The translations under genes were made by a program, and so were the position numbers. Shown here in pieces: positions 30,101-41,541 of a DNA stretch of 64,000 nt; within the stretch, counting starts at the first letter, position 1, and the number at the start of each line of letters is the position of its first letter. The DNA is taken from contig OZ038423.1 in assembly GCA_964036155.1 (NCBI GenBank), forward strand, positions 12,973,249-13,037,248, read 5' to 3'. The DNA is from Diploscapter coronatus (lineage: Eukaryota > Nematoda > Chromadorea > Rhabditida > Rhabditidae). The notes under the pieces are model-generated. The model was not told the origin of the DNA, did no database searches, and saw nothing but the letters and a program-made list of their open reading frames with translations.

Positions 30101-31924
30101 TAATTGTCTAATTATTCCAGCTTAATTACCAAATTAAGACCTTCCGAATGGGAAATCAACCCTAATAATTTGCTAGTCGTCGAAACCAAGCCCCTGGGTA
30201 GCGGTGCGTTTGCTAAAGTCTACGAAGGGATTTTGAAGGGTGAAATCCCACTGTCGAAGATTGTGGGACACCATTTGGGCATCAAAATGGAAGAAGACGG
30301 GACTTATCGGGTAATTTCTCAAATTTCCTATAAAGTATTAGGGTTTTTTTCAGGTAGCCGTGAAAAAGCTACCCCCGTACGCTAATTCCGAGGCTATCAA
30401 CGATTTTCAACACGAAATCGCATTTATGAAGCAATTAGGCTATCATGCGCATATTCTGAGGTAAAAATAATTTGAAGAAGAGTTTCGTTTTTTTTTAAGT
30501 TTACTCGGTTGCGTTACGGAATCTACCGAACCCATGATACTCACTGAAATTTGCCCGCACGGCGACGTTCTCTCGTTTGTTAGGTCGAGAAAGGACAATT
30601 TGATTGAGGTTTGTACAAACTCTTATAAAAATTTCTAAAAGTTCTTTTCTGATAAGAATTTTAGGAGGATTCAAACTACTACTTCGAGAACGGGCTAAAA
30701 ATCAAGGATTTGATTTCTATCGCCTGGCAAACTGCGGATGGAATGGTTTGTTTCGGTAAAAACTTTGCAAAAACAATGAATCGTCAGACTTACCTCTCGA
30801 CAAAGAATATTGTCCACAGGGACATCGCTGCGAGGAATGTCCTACTGACGGAGAGCATGGTTGCTAAAGTAAGAGTATTTTGGCAAAAAAATATATCTTT
30901 CTTCAAAAAAATCAATGTATTTAAGATAGCCGACTTCGGTCTTTGCCGTTTAGTCGATCAAGCCCTTTATACTTCTAAGGGAGGCAGGCTGCCCATAAAA
31001 TGGATGGCTCTGGAATCTTTAAAATATTACGAGTACACTCTACAAAGTGATGTGTGAGATTTTTCTTCTAATTCGAATGTGTATACTAATTTTTAACCTA
31101 GCAATCATTTTTGACATCATGCTAATTCAGCTGGTCCTTCGGAGTCTTCCTTTTTGAGCTGTTCTCCCTAGGAGAAACCCCTTATTCTACCGTTCAACCA
31201 GCTGATATGCCGGACTATTTGGAGTCAGGAAAACGGCTACCGAAACCGGAAAAGTGTCCAGATAAAATGTTGGCTTGTTTTTTATTTTATAAAAGATATC
31301 AATTTTAGATATCAAATGATGGCGGAATGCTGGAAGGTGGAGTCTGACACGAGGCCAAAAATTGAGGAGGTGTGTTTCAAAATTAAATACAAAAATTCAA
31401 ATAATTTCCAGTCTTTTATTGATTAATGGGCTTATTTTCATATTAATAAAATAATCTAGATTCGAGAAGACCTCTCAAAACTTCTGACTTCGGCCACTGA
31501 AACATACGGATATTTGGATATTGAAGCGCAACGACAAACTTCTTTCGTTGACGAAGGAGAAATATGCGGCATCCCTGCGGATATTTTTGGCTCCGTCCCT
31601 TCTTTGCCAAAGCCAGAAGATGAAGAAATTAGCTCCACCCATTCTAGAACAAATACAAGAGAAATCGAAGATATTTCAGACCATTCTAGAGCAAAGTCAC
31701 AAGAGGCTGAAGATAGCCCAATACGTTCTGGAACGAAATCAAGTGAAACTCAAAGCTGTCTAGAACATTCCAGTTCAAGCTCAAAAGTTAATGAAACACC
31801 GAAATCCGGCGACTTCGAAGAAAATAGCTCCATTCATTCTATGGAAGAGTCGGAAGAAACTGGAAATGGTCCAGATTTTTCAAGATCAAATTCGAAAAGT
31901 AGTGATAACAATACGCAGGATTAA
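27168..31924 (+). CDS. Receptor tyrosine kinase with C-type lectin ectodomain
   Basis: Twenty-two exons join in frame to 951 residues: 27168-27292, 27336-27381, 27424-27511, 27552-27659, 27702-27811, 27901-28036, 28080-28180, 28230-28316, 29220-29486, 29528-29609, 29651-29791, 29833-29986, 30031-30099, 30139-30310, 30354-30460, 30500-30608, 30665-30745, 30788-30868, 30926-31053, 31131-31268, 31309-31369, 31460-31924. Order: signal peptide (to about 27); C-type lectin domain (about 33-156: [38 protein letters not shown], paired Cys); Ser/Thr linker; a von Willebrand A-like region (about 239-400) lacking an obvious MIDAS; TM helix (431-448, [18 protein letters not shown]); tyrosine kinase (about 515-800) with [13 protein letters not shown]566 in [13 protein letters not shown] (D673), DFG (D691) and [11 protein letters not shown]. 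All catalytic residues are present. The kinase resembles nematode KIN-16-type receptors. The tail is repetitive and Ser/Glu-rich. No EPN/WND sugar-binding triplet was seen, so sugar binding is doubtful. Confidence 0.9.
28330..29060. mobile_element. 731-bp DNA transposon remnant in a lectin-kinase intron
   Basis: Terminal inverted repeats begin GAGAGCGCAA at both ends and share GTGAAGACAA about 25 bases in, giving imperfect TIRs of about 45 bp. TA dinucleotides flank the element (28328-28329 and 29061-29062), as for Tc1/mariner-type insertion. It fills most of the 903-base intron between exons 8 and 9 (28317-29219). Interrupted frames on both strands inside may be decayed transposase; one plus-strand fragment near 28580-28640 reads [11 protein letters not shown], reminiscent of a THAP-type zinc finger end, but this is weak. 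Confidence 0.75.
31620..31900 (+). repeat. Degenerate tandem repeat encoding the kinase tail
   Basis: In the last exon the pieces CATTCTAGAACAAA, CATTCTAGAGCAAAG and CGTTCTGGAACGAAATC recur at about 48-base spacing, encoding units such as [25 protein letters not shown] and [10 protein letters not shown]. Later units ([30 protein letters not shown]) are more diverged. The result is an acidic, Ser-rich intracellular tail. Confidence 0.65.
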
Positions 31925-32058
31925 TTTAATAGATTAAATTCATGCCAGAATTCAAATACGGGTATTTATTGCCAAACCATGTATCAGATTGTCGATATTT
32001 ACATAAAATAATATGATAGATATACTTCTCAGAAGTTACAATTATAAACATAGAATCT
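31925..32058. other. Shared 3' gap of convergent kinase and transporter genes
   Basis: Only 134 bases separate the two stop codons. A TTTATT at about 31965-31970 is AATAAA for the minus-strand transporter gene; it lies only some 40 bases from the kinase stop, so the two 3' UTRs very likely overlap. Confidence 0.6.
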
Positions 32059-35000
32059 TTAATATTGCAATTTCTCATCGTTCTTAATTTCTGATAGACC
32101 GATATTAATTTGACCGTCGCGTCGGTGATGCATTTTACTCTCGGCCTCGTACCGCTTTTTCTTCGACATGAATAACAGCTCTACCTAAAAGATCAATAAT
32201 ACCATCGTTTATAATGACAAAAAACTGATAATATGCATAGTTTGTCTCTTTTCAAAGGAAGAGAAAGATAATGTGTCTTGTTATTGCAGTAGGAAGGGCT
32301 TGACCCCGCACATTATCGATTTTACTCTCTATAAAAGCGATCTTACCTCATCAATGCTATAATTTCTCGTCTCCGGTACAAAGAAAATTACAAATAGCAG
32401 CGCTATACACGTTACGCCGCAATATATGAAGAATGTACCTGAAACGATCAATATTTCCACTTTTTAAATAACAATTTACCATATTTTGTGGCGGCCTGGG
32501 TTAAGGATAGAAAAGTTAGAGAGATTATCAGATTGAACATCCAATTCATCGCGGTGGCTATTGAAACACAGGTGCTTCGGGCCCATAACGGGTAAAATTC
32601 AGCGTTCATTACCCAGGGTAAAGGGGCGTATCCTGAAATATATATTTTTTAAAAAAATAAAGACCATTATTTAATGAAGATAGTCCAATAAAAGCCAATG
32701 TAAGTAGTAAACATTTGGATATTCTACGAATAGTTTCGTGATGTAAAGACCATTGATGAAATAGCTCAACAAAAGCCTATGATGAAGGTAATATATTCAG
32801 AAGTATAATTAATGGAATTCTATATGATACCTTTTGTCATAGTTATTAGTGATTTATATATTTCAAATTTAGTTTACCCGACGAAAAGAACGATAGATAA
32901 ATAACCATCAGAATAATGGGAATGAAGGTGAATTTCGTTTTGCAAAACGCGTCGCCCCACTCGTAAGCGTTGTTTGGCTCCTTAGTCAAATTCATGCAAG
33001 GCCCAAATTCGGACTCTTTCATGGGATTTCTTGCGGACTGCTCGATACAGTAGCCTAAAATTTGATCGATATTTTTACTAACAAACCATTTGTTTGACTA
33101 AATAAAATCATATGACTAAATTTTCATTGTGATACGAAATTCCATTGAAACAGAATATTTTGGCTTAAACTCATTTAAAGATTAATGATAGTGAGATACA
33201 CTTATTGTCGATATTCTTCATTTATAAGTGTAATAATTTGAAACATATTCATGAATTTAAAATTAACTTTATACCCTGATTATTCTCTACCGTCGTTGAC
33301 TGACAGAAACCACAGTGTTCATCTGTAACGCAGTAATCGCAATTTCTCAAATATCATCATTTTTAAGAAATAAGTATGCAAAATTATTACGAGTATTTAA
33401 AGCAATGGCTCTCATTTCTATCGTTTCCAACCATATCGTAATCCGGCGTTAGGGTTATACCAGAATCCCTAAAACCAATATTTAACTCTAATATAATTTA
33501 TATTAAATACCGATTAATGATAAAGAACGCCAGTCCCATTAAAAATAGCGTAACCGCGACGCCAATTACAGAGGTGATTAATAGAAAACGTCTTCCGACC
33601 TTTTCAATCAAGTACATTGGTATGAAGGTACAGAAGAAGTTAACGGCTAAATCTCATCGATTGATCGACCTTTTATAACAATTTTATAATTCTAAAAAGG
33701 CATGGATGCATTATTGCGCAAGTAATATTTTCAGTATTTAACTTCCTGAAACCTACACGAAATCCCGACTGAAATCCAAATTATCGTATGGACGTTACTA
33801 ACTCCCGACGCTTGAATGATTTTACCGGTATAATACCTGAATTTTCTAATTATAGCCGAAAATAATAATAATTTACTGACATTATAGTGTTAATCCCCGA
33901 CAATTGTTGAAAAGCCTGTAGTAAACAACCAATAAGTAAAGCTTTCCGTACATGAGGCGTCTTCAAAATTCGTAATATCACGGAACTCGAATCTGAACTT
34001 ATTCTTAACCTAACTTTTAGACTTAAAATGTCGTACTTCCCATTTCTTCTCTAGCCCGTCTTTCTTGCTCCTGAGCCGCAGCAATTTCAGACAATTCGTA
34101 GGTAATCCAGTCTTTGTTACCGGAGTAGACTTTATTCAGAACCTAAATTAATAACTAATAGAAAGGGTATATTCTAAGGTATGATATATCGAAATTTATA
34201 TTTTATATAAGTAAGTATACTTTTTCAGCATCTTCCTTATATCCCCTCTTGAATAGCCATCTTGGACTTTCGGGTAAATAGAAGAACATCACGAATTGAA
34301 TGGCTGCCGGTAACGCGGCGAATCCGAACATTAGCCTGAAAATTGAAGATAACTTCTTTTTAATTTAAATAAAAGACCTTTTAGTCCTATGGCAATTATC
34401 TACTTTACATACGTTTTGATATTGACATTTCAAAACATAATTAATTTAAAATCATATAACAATAAATTTTATATTAATGAGACTCTTCATTCTATTCCGA
34501 GAACTTTTCTCTGCAAAATGGCTATCTTTTATTTCTATTCGTTCACTAAAAGTGTATCTTGGATTGCAATTTTGCCGTGCTAATTGAGAAAACATCCTGA
34601 ATTCTGAATATCAGAATATGTCACATGGTAAAACTTGAATATCCGAAACATTTTCTATTCCTATTCCTCAACACATAACAATTTTCACATACGAAACTCA
34701 GACGCTAAGGGTCTCTTCGTAGGGTTATTTCATTGGAATAAATTAGGCTTAAAACTAAAACTAGAACCTCTCAACATTTCTCGCAAACCTAAGCGGGCAT
34801 TCATAGGAAAGACTAAACTTCATTTTAAATCTGGGAATAAACCAAACTCTAGGAACAAACTTCACATTTACCTCCATCCAATATTATTCGGATCAATATA
34901 ACTGAATCCTCCGGCGAAAATATTAGCCGCAAGTAGCCCGAAAGTAATCATAAGTTGAAATCCGGTCACTAATCTTCCTCTGATATGGGACGGCGATGCC

Positions 35001-35951
35001 TCTCCAACATAGACTGGCACGATCATGCTAGCAAAACCTGAATTAAATTTAAATATAAATATTAGCTTCAAAGATAAGCGTAATATTTTTATATTTATTG
35101 GCATATTTAGTAAAGGTTTCATTGGTGCATTTGTTTAAAAACGCTACTATCTTCGTTGTTATGTCATTTTACACCATTCTATCGCTATTATTTTTATATG
35201 AAAAATAAGGTTTGAGAAAAATAATTTAAAATAAATTCATATTTACCTATAGCAATGCCCAACAAGGTTCTTCCGACTAAAAGCATGTACTTTTCAAAGG
35301 CGATCCCGCAAATAATGCCTCCCATCGTAAAAATAAACGACGATGCGAGGATGACTTTCTTTCGACCGAAATAATCCGAGGCTGGACCGGATAATAGTGC
35401 TCCTATCGTGGCCATGCCTAAATACCTTGATTATGTCAATTATTTAAGCATCGTCTAAAGTGTTGTCAATATCTTTCATACTCTCAGTTTGAGCATAAGA
35501 TATTTTGAAGTATGTATAATTTTTATCTTCATGGCATAACAGACAATAGTACGATTCCACTGTCATAATGTCGTCAACTTCGTCACTTCACTTTTTAAAG
35601 CATAAATTAATCATTCACAAATACATACCCGGCGTAACGCTGACGATGACTTCCTGCCAAACTGTGCCCATAGGTTGCATAGCCGCATTATTGGGAACGA
35701 AGAGCATTGCGGAAGAAACGATTCCGGTATCATATCTGAAACATGTGATTTTTCAAAAATAATTTGAAATCGAAAAAATCATACCCGAACAGGAATCCTC
35801 CTATCACCGCTGTAAAAGCTAACAAATACACGAATAGCCCTAGTCTCGGCTCATAAGTAGGCCGATCCGGACTGTTTCCGGCTGGTTGGATCTGAAAAAA
35901 AATATTTTAAAAGATTAAAAGTTGAATCCTTACCACACTGACTTGCACCAT
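32059..35951 (-). CDS. Proton/myo-inositol or sugar transporter, HMIT type (MFS, SP family)
   Basis: Sixteen exons give 604 residues: 35951-35934, 35891-35785, 35735-35629, 35417-35247, 35037-34872, 34335-34221, 34142-34037, 33992-33881, 33836-33757, 33646-33511, 33468-33391, 33345-33275, 33054-32878, 32632-32480, 32438-32347, 32184-32059. Sugar-porter motifs occur in order: TM1 [24 protein letters not shown] in loop 2-3; [24 protein letters not shown] after TM6; [16 protein letters not shown] in TM7; VGRR in loop 8-9; [17 protein letters not shown] in TM10; [10 protein letters not shown] after TM12. Between TM9 and TM10 is a long Cys-rich lumenal/extracellular loop ([13 protein letters not shown] and more), the hallmark of HMIT rather than plain glucose carriers. 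Expected at plasma membrane or lysosome. Substrate (myo-inositol with H+) is inferred. Exon 9/10 and 11/12 joints use less canonical sites. Confidence 0.9.
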
Positions 35952-38900
35952 GCTTGAATTCTTACAAATTGATCGATGAAGCTTCCATAAAATTCAGCTG
36001 AAAGTTTAAAATTTCGGATTGAACTATTCGGCATGACTAAAGTTCATATGATAGACTATTGCTAAAGGCGAATGAATAATTTGGAACGTGCCTGGAAAAT
36101 GTAGAAGCGAAGTAATTGCAGAAGGATTTGGATAATGACGATAGAGTAAACTAGAGTGTGATGTTAGAAAGTTTTAAATTCACAAACAAGTCGGAGGCAT
36201 CAGTAGGGGATAAACTTCTTTCATTTGATGTGGAAAATCTTGTAACTTATCGAAAAATTATCATAAGAAATAAATATTAAAAAAAAAGATTATACAAAAT
36301 AATGAACAATTCGCAATAAATTTCGAAATTTTCGAAAATTCCCACTAAAATTTAAAACCGATTTGAAAAATCAGCGCTATTTACAAGGTTTCGCATCGAA
36401 AAACCCACAGATATTGCCAAATTATCGACAAACCTTTGCAAAAGTTCCAGTTATTCGATTCTGAATCGACGGGTATTTTTCGGCGAAGTATTTGATCTGT
36501 TTTTAATCTCCGCATGGTGTAGCGCTTATTTTTCAGACTGGTATCTCCGAATTCGTTCCGAGTAAAGAGTAGTTAAAATTAGCAGAAAGCATGAAAATGG
36601 TATAAAATATAGCTAATATGATATCATAGACTATAAATCGATTTTACAAACATAAATATAAACTAATTGCAAAATCAATATATGGATACGAAAGTTGACA
36701 GTGTTGAATGAATAGAGTATACTTTGATTCTCAATATATGGATAAAATAAATTTAATTACTTAAATAAATTCGCCAGATTCAAGGAAGTGTTCGCTTATC
36801 TTGAACAAATTCCAATTAACCTAATAGCTAAATTTACTTTCTCGAATGATGTGACATTTCTCTTTCAATGCTGAAGCATATAGCCGAAAACCCGGCCGAA
36901 GATACGAATTTGTGATGCTATGTTGACCGAAAATCGTGTGGGTTGGAATGGCGACATGTCAAGAAATACAAGAAATGTAACACTTCAAAAACAGTCTAGA
37001 CTTACATTACCTAACCTGGAAAATAGATTTCAACTAAAGGCAGGCGAGGAATGAATATTTGAAACTAAACTTGACAAATGATTTTTGAAATGCTATGTAA
37101 AAACATGAATATGTTTCGAAAATTTCGAAAAAAAATGAAATTTCGACGTTCACTGTGTCGCTGTCAAATATGGTATAATGATAAAATTTTAAAGTATTAC
37201 GAAAAATCTGCATGTTTAAAAAATTTTGAACACCTTAAAAAGTTTTCTGCTTTTACTAGAAATCACCAGGAAAGGCATAACCGTTAAATTTTCTGTATAA
37301 GAACATCTTTAAATGATGACAAAAAAGTTATAGGTTTCAGAAAAATCGTAGAAATACAAATTTGAAACAATTCGATGGAATGGATTTTATCTATGACAAA
37401 TCAAATGCATGCGTGATTTTCTCATCGAAATTCAAAGGATTGCGAAAAAGTCCAAAATTCTACGTCCGCGTTTTGGATAAAGTCAGAAATCCCTATTTAA
37501 TGAAGATTTTTGCAGAAAATCGTGGGAAATGCCGGATATTGAAAAATTTTGTTTACGTATGAAAGTCTATCAGAAAGATGAAACTTTAAGGAATTTGATC
37601 ATAAATTTGATCTAATAATTTCTAAAACAGTAAGAAAACTTAGTTTTGAAAAAAAAAACTCCAGAAAAGGAAATCATCTTCAAAGTCAACAGACAGGTTA
37701 GATGTTATCATTGACAAATGATCAAGTGTTTCGTATTTAACATCATCACTTCGCTGAACAAGTGATTTCATATAAAAATGTCATATCACCCAGGGCTGAC
37801 TAATAATAAAATCAATAAGAATGTCCTATCCTCAAAATAGATTACGTTAATTCTCAAATATTCTCGAAAACAAAAGTTCATTTCACTTTCAAAATAAAAA
37901 ATAATCTTTAAAAATTCGACAAAAAACTATATGGTTGAGAAAAATAGAGTGTAGGGTAATTGCTGCTGGCTTGAATACAAGAGAACTTTACCCGTCCTCA
38001 AACCCTCTTCTTATAATTGAGTCAGAGGGGATATCATATATCCTTATAGAGAAAAAGCGTGTATCTCAGAAAATCGCCATACAATCTCTGCATCTTTACC
38101 GACTTATGTGGCTAGAGATGACATAAAATAAGAAAATAAATCAGATTTCTGCAAGATAACCCCGAAAAAATGGATGTTCAAGGAACGAAAAATAACCTCA
38201 AAACTAGGGTTAATGCAACTCACTTTGCAACGAAAATGAGAACCGATTTTCTCATTTTTCATTCCGAGTATAAACATTCAGGAAAGAAGGTTGATTAATG
38301 TACACGTTCAACTAATCCCTACTGTAATCATTGAAACTAAAATCAATATATCTATCAATTAATAATAGAAATATTTACTTAAATTATAATAATAATCTAA
38401 TCCTACAGTACAATATTTACCTAGAGATCAATATTTAATTCTTGATCAATAAGTAAACATGCTCAGGTACGAAAACATGCTAAGAAACCACGTTTTCTGA
38501 ATACCATTGATGCGTTTCTTGCAATCCTGTTTTCACTGTGAATCATAATATTATCACTCACATGTACGGTTTTCCAACACACAAATGCATAAAATAACAT
38601 TATTTAAATTCGCAAATAATACCTCAACCGTGAATCCTTATTTATAAAATGTGCCTTCTAGTGGCTCAATGTAACTGAGTGAAATTTTAGTTCCTCACAC
38701 ATCGACAATACCTGTAGAAAAACTAGAAATAAGAAACGTTTATTAAAATTCGCAAATAATACATAAATCATTAAAGTTCAGCGAATTAAATTATGCCTTT
38801 TAGAGATCATACTGAGTGTACAAGTATCAAAGTAGTTCTTTACGAAAAATATAAAATAGTACAATGAAATGGCCAATTACTGGATAGAGCACAAACTCGT

Positions 38901-38978
38901 TCATTTACCAAAGATAAAGTCCTGATTTACAAATATTTTGAAAATTATAAGATATCTCAGAAGAATATTCTTACTCCT
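35952..38978. other. Gene-poor interval between HMIT-type and GATAD1-like genes
   Basis: About 3 kb without a supported gene. It must hold the HMIT-type promoter (just right of 35951) and the 3' UTR of the GATAD1-like gene (TTTATT at about 38732-38737 is AATAAA on the minus strand). A 30-codon minus frame at 36957-36868 (MSPFQPTRFSV...) ends in a stop and could be a leader exon or chance. Frames near 37078-37560 and 37935-38126 show no motif or splice context. A 140-bp tandem duplication lies at 38600-38880. Confidence 0.5.
38600..38880. repeat. Two-copy tandem duplication, 140-bp unit
   Basis: AAATTCGCAAATAATAC is identical at 38606-38622 and 38746-38762, offset exactly 140 bases. At the same offset TGCCTTCTAG is matched by TGCCTTTTAG and AACTGAGTG by TACTGAGTG. 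The copies are clearly diverged in between. It lies just downstream of the GATAD1-like stop codon. Confidence 0.65.
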
Positions 38979-40228
38979 CTAAGTACCAGTATTCCCTTCT
39001 TGTTTATTATTTTCCGTCTTATTTTGAGGTAGGGCAAATACGGATTCAGCCATCAGTTTGCGTTCACTTTTAACCGCATTCTTCAAGGCTGTAATTCTGG
39101 AGAGCAATTCTTCTCTTCGCAAAAGTGCAACGGTCTCTTTCGGCGTGTAGGCGGTACGGTAGTTCGGATGGGTGGGACGGGAACAGACCCAGCGACATAC
39201 CTAAAATTCTAATTTGTCCAGGTAAGTTTCAAAATATCAATCGACATACTTTCGAACGTCTAATTTAAACAAAAAATAATTGCTATTTTACCTCTATCTG
39301 GTACTTTTTCCTGTCCACCACTCCATGAGCGAAGTGTTCTGGTCGAAAGATGTGGGGATTGACTGCGGATCTTTTCGGAATTAACCTGAACATCAACCTT
39401 CAGAAAAAGTAAAACTTTACGACATACCAAATCAACGAGACGAAATTCTGCATGAAATAATCGGTCGTGATCGAAGTTATTTGTCCATAATAGGGCAGTT
39501 CATTATCCTTATCCACCAGCGCCACGACATCGCCAATGGAATACATCGTATTCTGAATCATTTCCCTAGTTAACTGACTTAATTACACGGACTAAGCCCT
39601 ACATCATGAATAACTTCTTTCCTCCCCGCAATGAATTCCTCCTCAAACCCAAGTCTCGTGGGTTTATTCGTCTTGAAAAATATCGACCGCCGGTTTTCGT
39701 ACTTCTTGTACAACGCGTTTAATAGGGCTGCTCTGAAATTATCCTAATTTAAGCCTCGTCATTTTTGTTAGAGTCGAGAACTAACGTGCTCTTGGGTTTC
39801 GCTGCATTGGAATTCGCAGGTCTATCTATGAATCGTCTTCCGACGGTTTTTCGCTTGTGACGTTTTCGAATAGACAATGATTCTTCGAATTTCAGGATCG
39901 ACTTATCGATACCGGATTTCTAAAATTTGGTTTTACTGATTCTTTAGCTGTCTATATCATTCAATAGTTCTTTCAATTTTCATCAAATTTGAAACTTAGT
40001 TAAATTTTTGAAATTAAACAAGTACATCGTCGTCAGTGGACAAAGCCTTCCTCGCTCTTAAAGTTGCTGCAGACGGTTTTCTGCCTCGTCTTTCAATATA
40101 CGGACGGCCATCTTCACTGCAAGATTAAGAAGTTTTAATTTGACAACCACGGTAGTTTACTGAGTAGCATACCTGTATTTGATTTTGCAGGGATCAACTT
40201 TCAAATCGATTTCAATGTTGTCAGTCAT
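38979..40228 (-). CDS. GATAD1-like chromatin protein without zinc finger
   Basis: Seven exons give 285 residues: 40228-40173, 40116-40020, 39919-39786, 39732-39603, 39552-39428, 39385-39292, 39200-38979. After a basic segment with RRGRKPSAATLRARK and KRHKRKTVGRRF, the conserved GATAD1 core runs from YSIGDVVALVDKDNELPYYGQI through DYFMQNFVSLIWLIP, then PHIFRPEHFAHGV, KKYQIEVCRWVCSRPTHPNYR and a C-terminal helix. GATAD1 in animals associates with H3K4me3-reading corepressor complexes; that role is by homology. The N-terminal GATA-type zinc finger of vertebrate GATAD1 is absent: the model starts straight after a TTTTTAG acceptor that abuts the ATG. So either the transcript is trans-spliced there or an upstream exon was missed; I found none in the 1.3 kb upstream. 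Core identification is good; function less so. Confidence 0.8.
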
Positions 40229-41541
40229 CTAAAAATTTTCATTTTTCCTGACAAGTTCCATTTTCCTGGTATTTTTGTGAATCTAACACTTTTTCAATTT
40301 CTAGAGAAAATTTGAGTTAAATCGTTTATTTTGCGAAAAACGACAAAAACCATCATCAAATAAAATAAAATATAAATTCTTTTGAAAAAGAAATTGGGCA
40401 TATTCGTATAAAAATTTATACGAATCAAATTTAACACTGGTTGTCTTGAACTTGGTTTGGAAATAAAGTTTCAAATTGCCTCCTTTTTCAATCTGGATTT
40501 CAAATAAAAAATGAAAAGGAAGCAATTTTGCGGGTTTTTCCATATAATCTTTCAATTTACATGTTATACACAGGTTAAGGATAGGTGTTAGCATCTGAAA
40601 ATAAATTTTAAAGTCTACTAACACCCTAACGAAATTATAAAGAGTAGATTTATAACAATTCTTCCTTTATAATTTTACTCGATTGATGACAAAATGATCA
40701 CTAAATAATAATCAGCAGCAGCAAAAAATAAAGAAATCCCAAATTTAGATCGTACTTAGAGAATTAGACTAAAGAAAATAACACATGAAGAAAGAGTTCA
40801 ATTGAAAGCTCACCAAAACGGCATTAATTTCGGGTAGAGGGTGTTTTTTTTTCAAAAATTTGCAAAGGTACCCTCCCAGTGTGTGAATAGCAGTTTAGAT
40901 GAACGACTTTACCCTATAGTAAGAAACATTTTTTTAAATGGGAGGAGCTTAAAATTTAAATTTAGAAAGGTCACCCCATTTTTCGTTGGAAAAAAGGGGA
41001 GACTGACCGTGCATAGGAAACTAGATAAAAGTAGAATGAGAGATTTTCATCGATAAGACGTTAGCCTCTTTCTTATCACTATAAATCTGGTTAAAAAAGC
41101 GAATCTAAAGAAAGCTTCATATTAGAAATGAATGTTTCCTTAGATTTTGCAAAAATTTGGAATTTGGAATTTAGAAGTTTGTTTAAAGTTCAGAACAAAC
41201 AGGAAAGTATCAAAGGGAAAAGTAACTTTTAAGAATGTAGTATGAAATCTGGTGATTGGTGATGTTAAAAATAATAAGATTGGGGCTTAAAAGCATGGTT
41301 GTCATAGAGCATGTTTCAGTTTCAAATACTGCTTTCGCGTCCCAATCGGAAATTTCGCCTAGTTTTACAACAAAAATAGAGAAAAAAAACATTCTTCGAA
41401 TCGTTCATATTTCTGTATCAATTGTACGCAAAATGGAATAACCAGACAGTCATATGTTGAAGCACAGGGGATAAAGATAATGCCATTTCAAATATAATTC
41501 TGATTGCTTCATTTTGCCTCAATTTAGTAGCTTTCGTCGTC
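40229..41541. other. Intergenic region between GATAD1-like and lin-23 genes
   Basis: Contains the lin-23 3' UTR and the upstream flank of the GATAD1-like gene. I searched the minus strand for a Cys-rich (CxxC) exon that could complete GATAD1 and found only an unsupported CITC in a Phe/Leu-rich frame near 40560. Nothing else recognised. Confidence 0.5.

Noticed and set aside
37078..38126. Three 60-70 codon plus-strand frames in the gap before the GATAD1-like gene
   Set aside because: Separate frames cannot be joined by credible splice sites, and residue content is typical of random AT-rich DNA.
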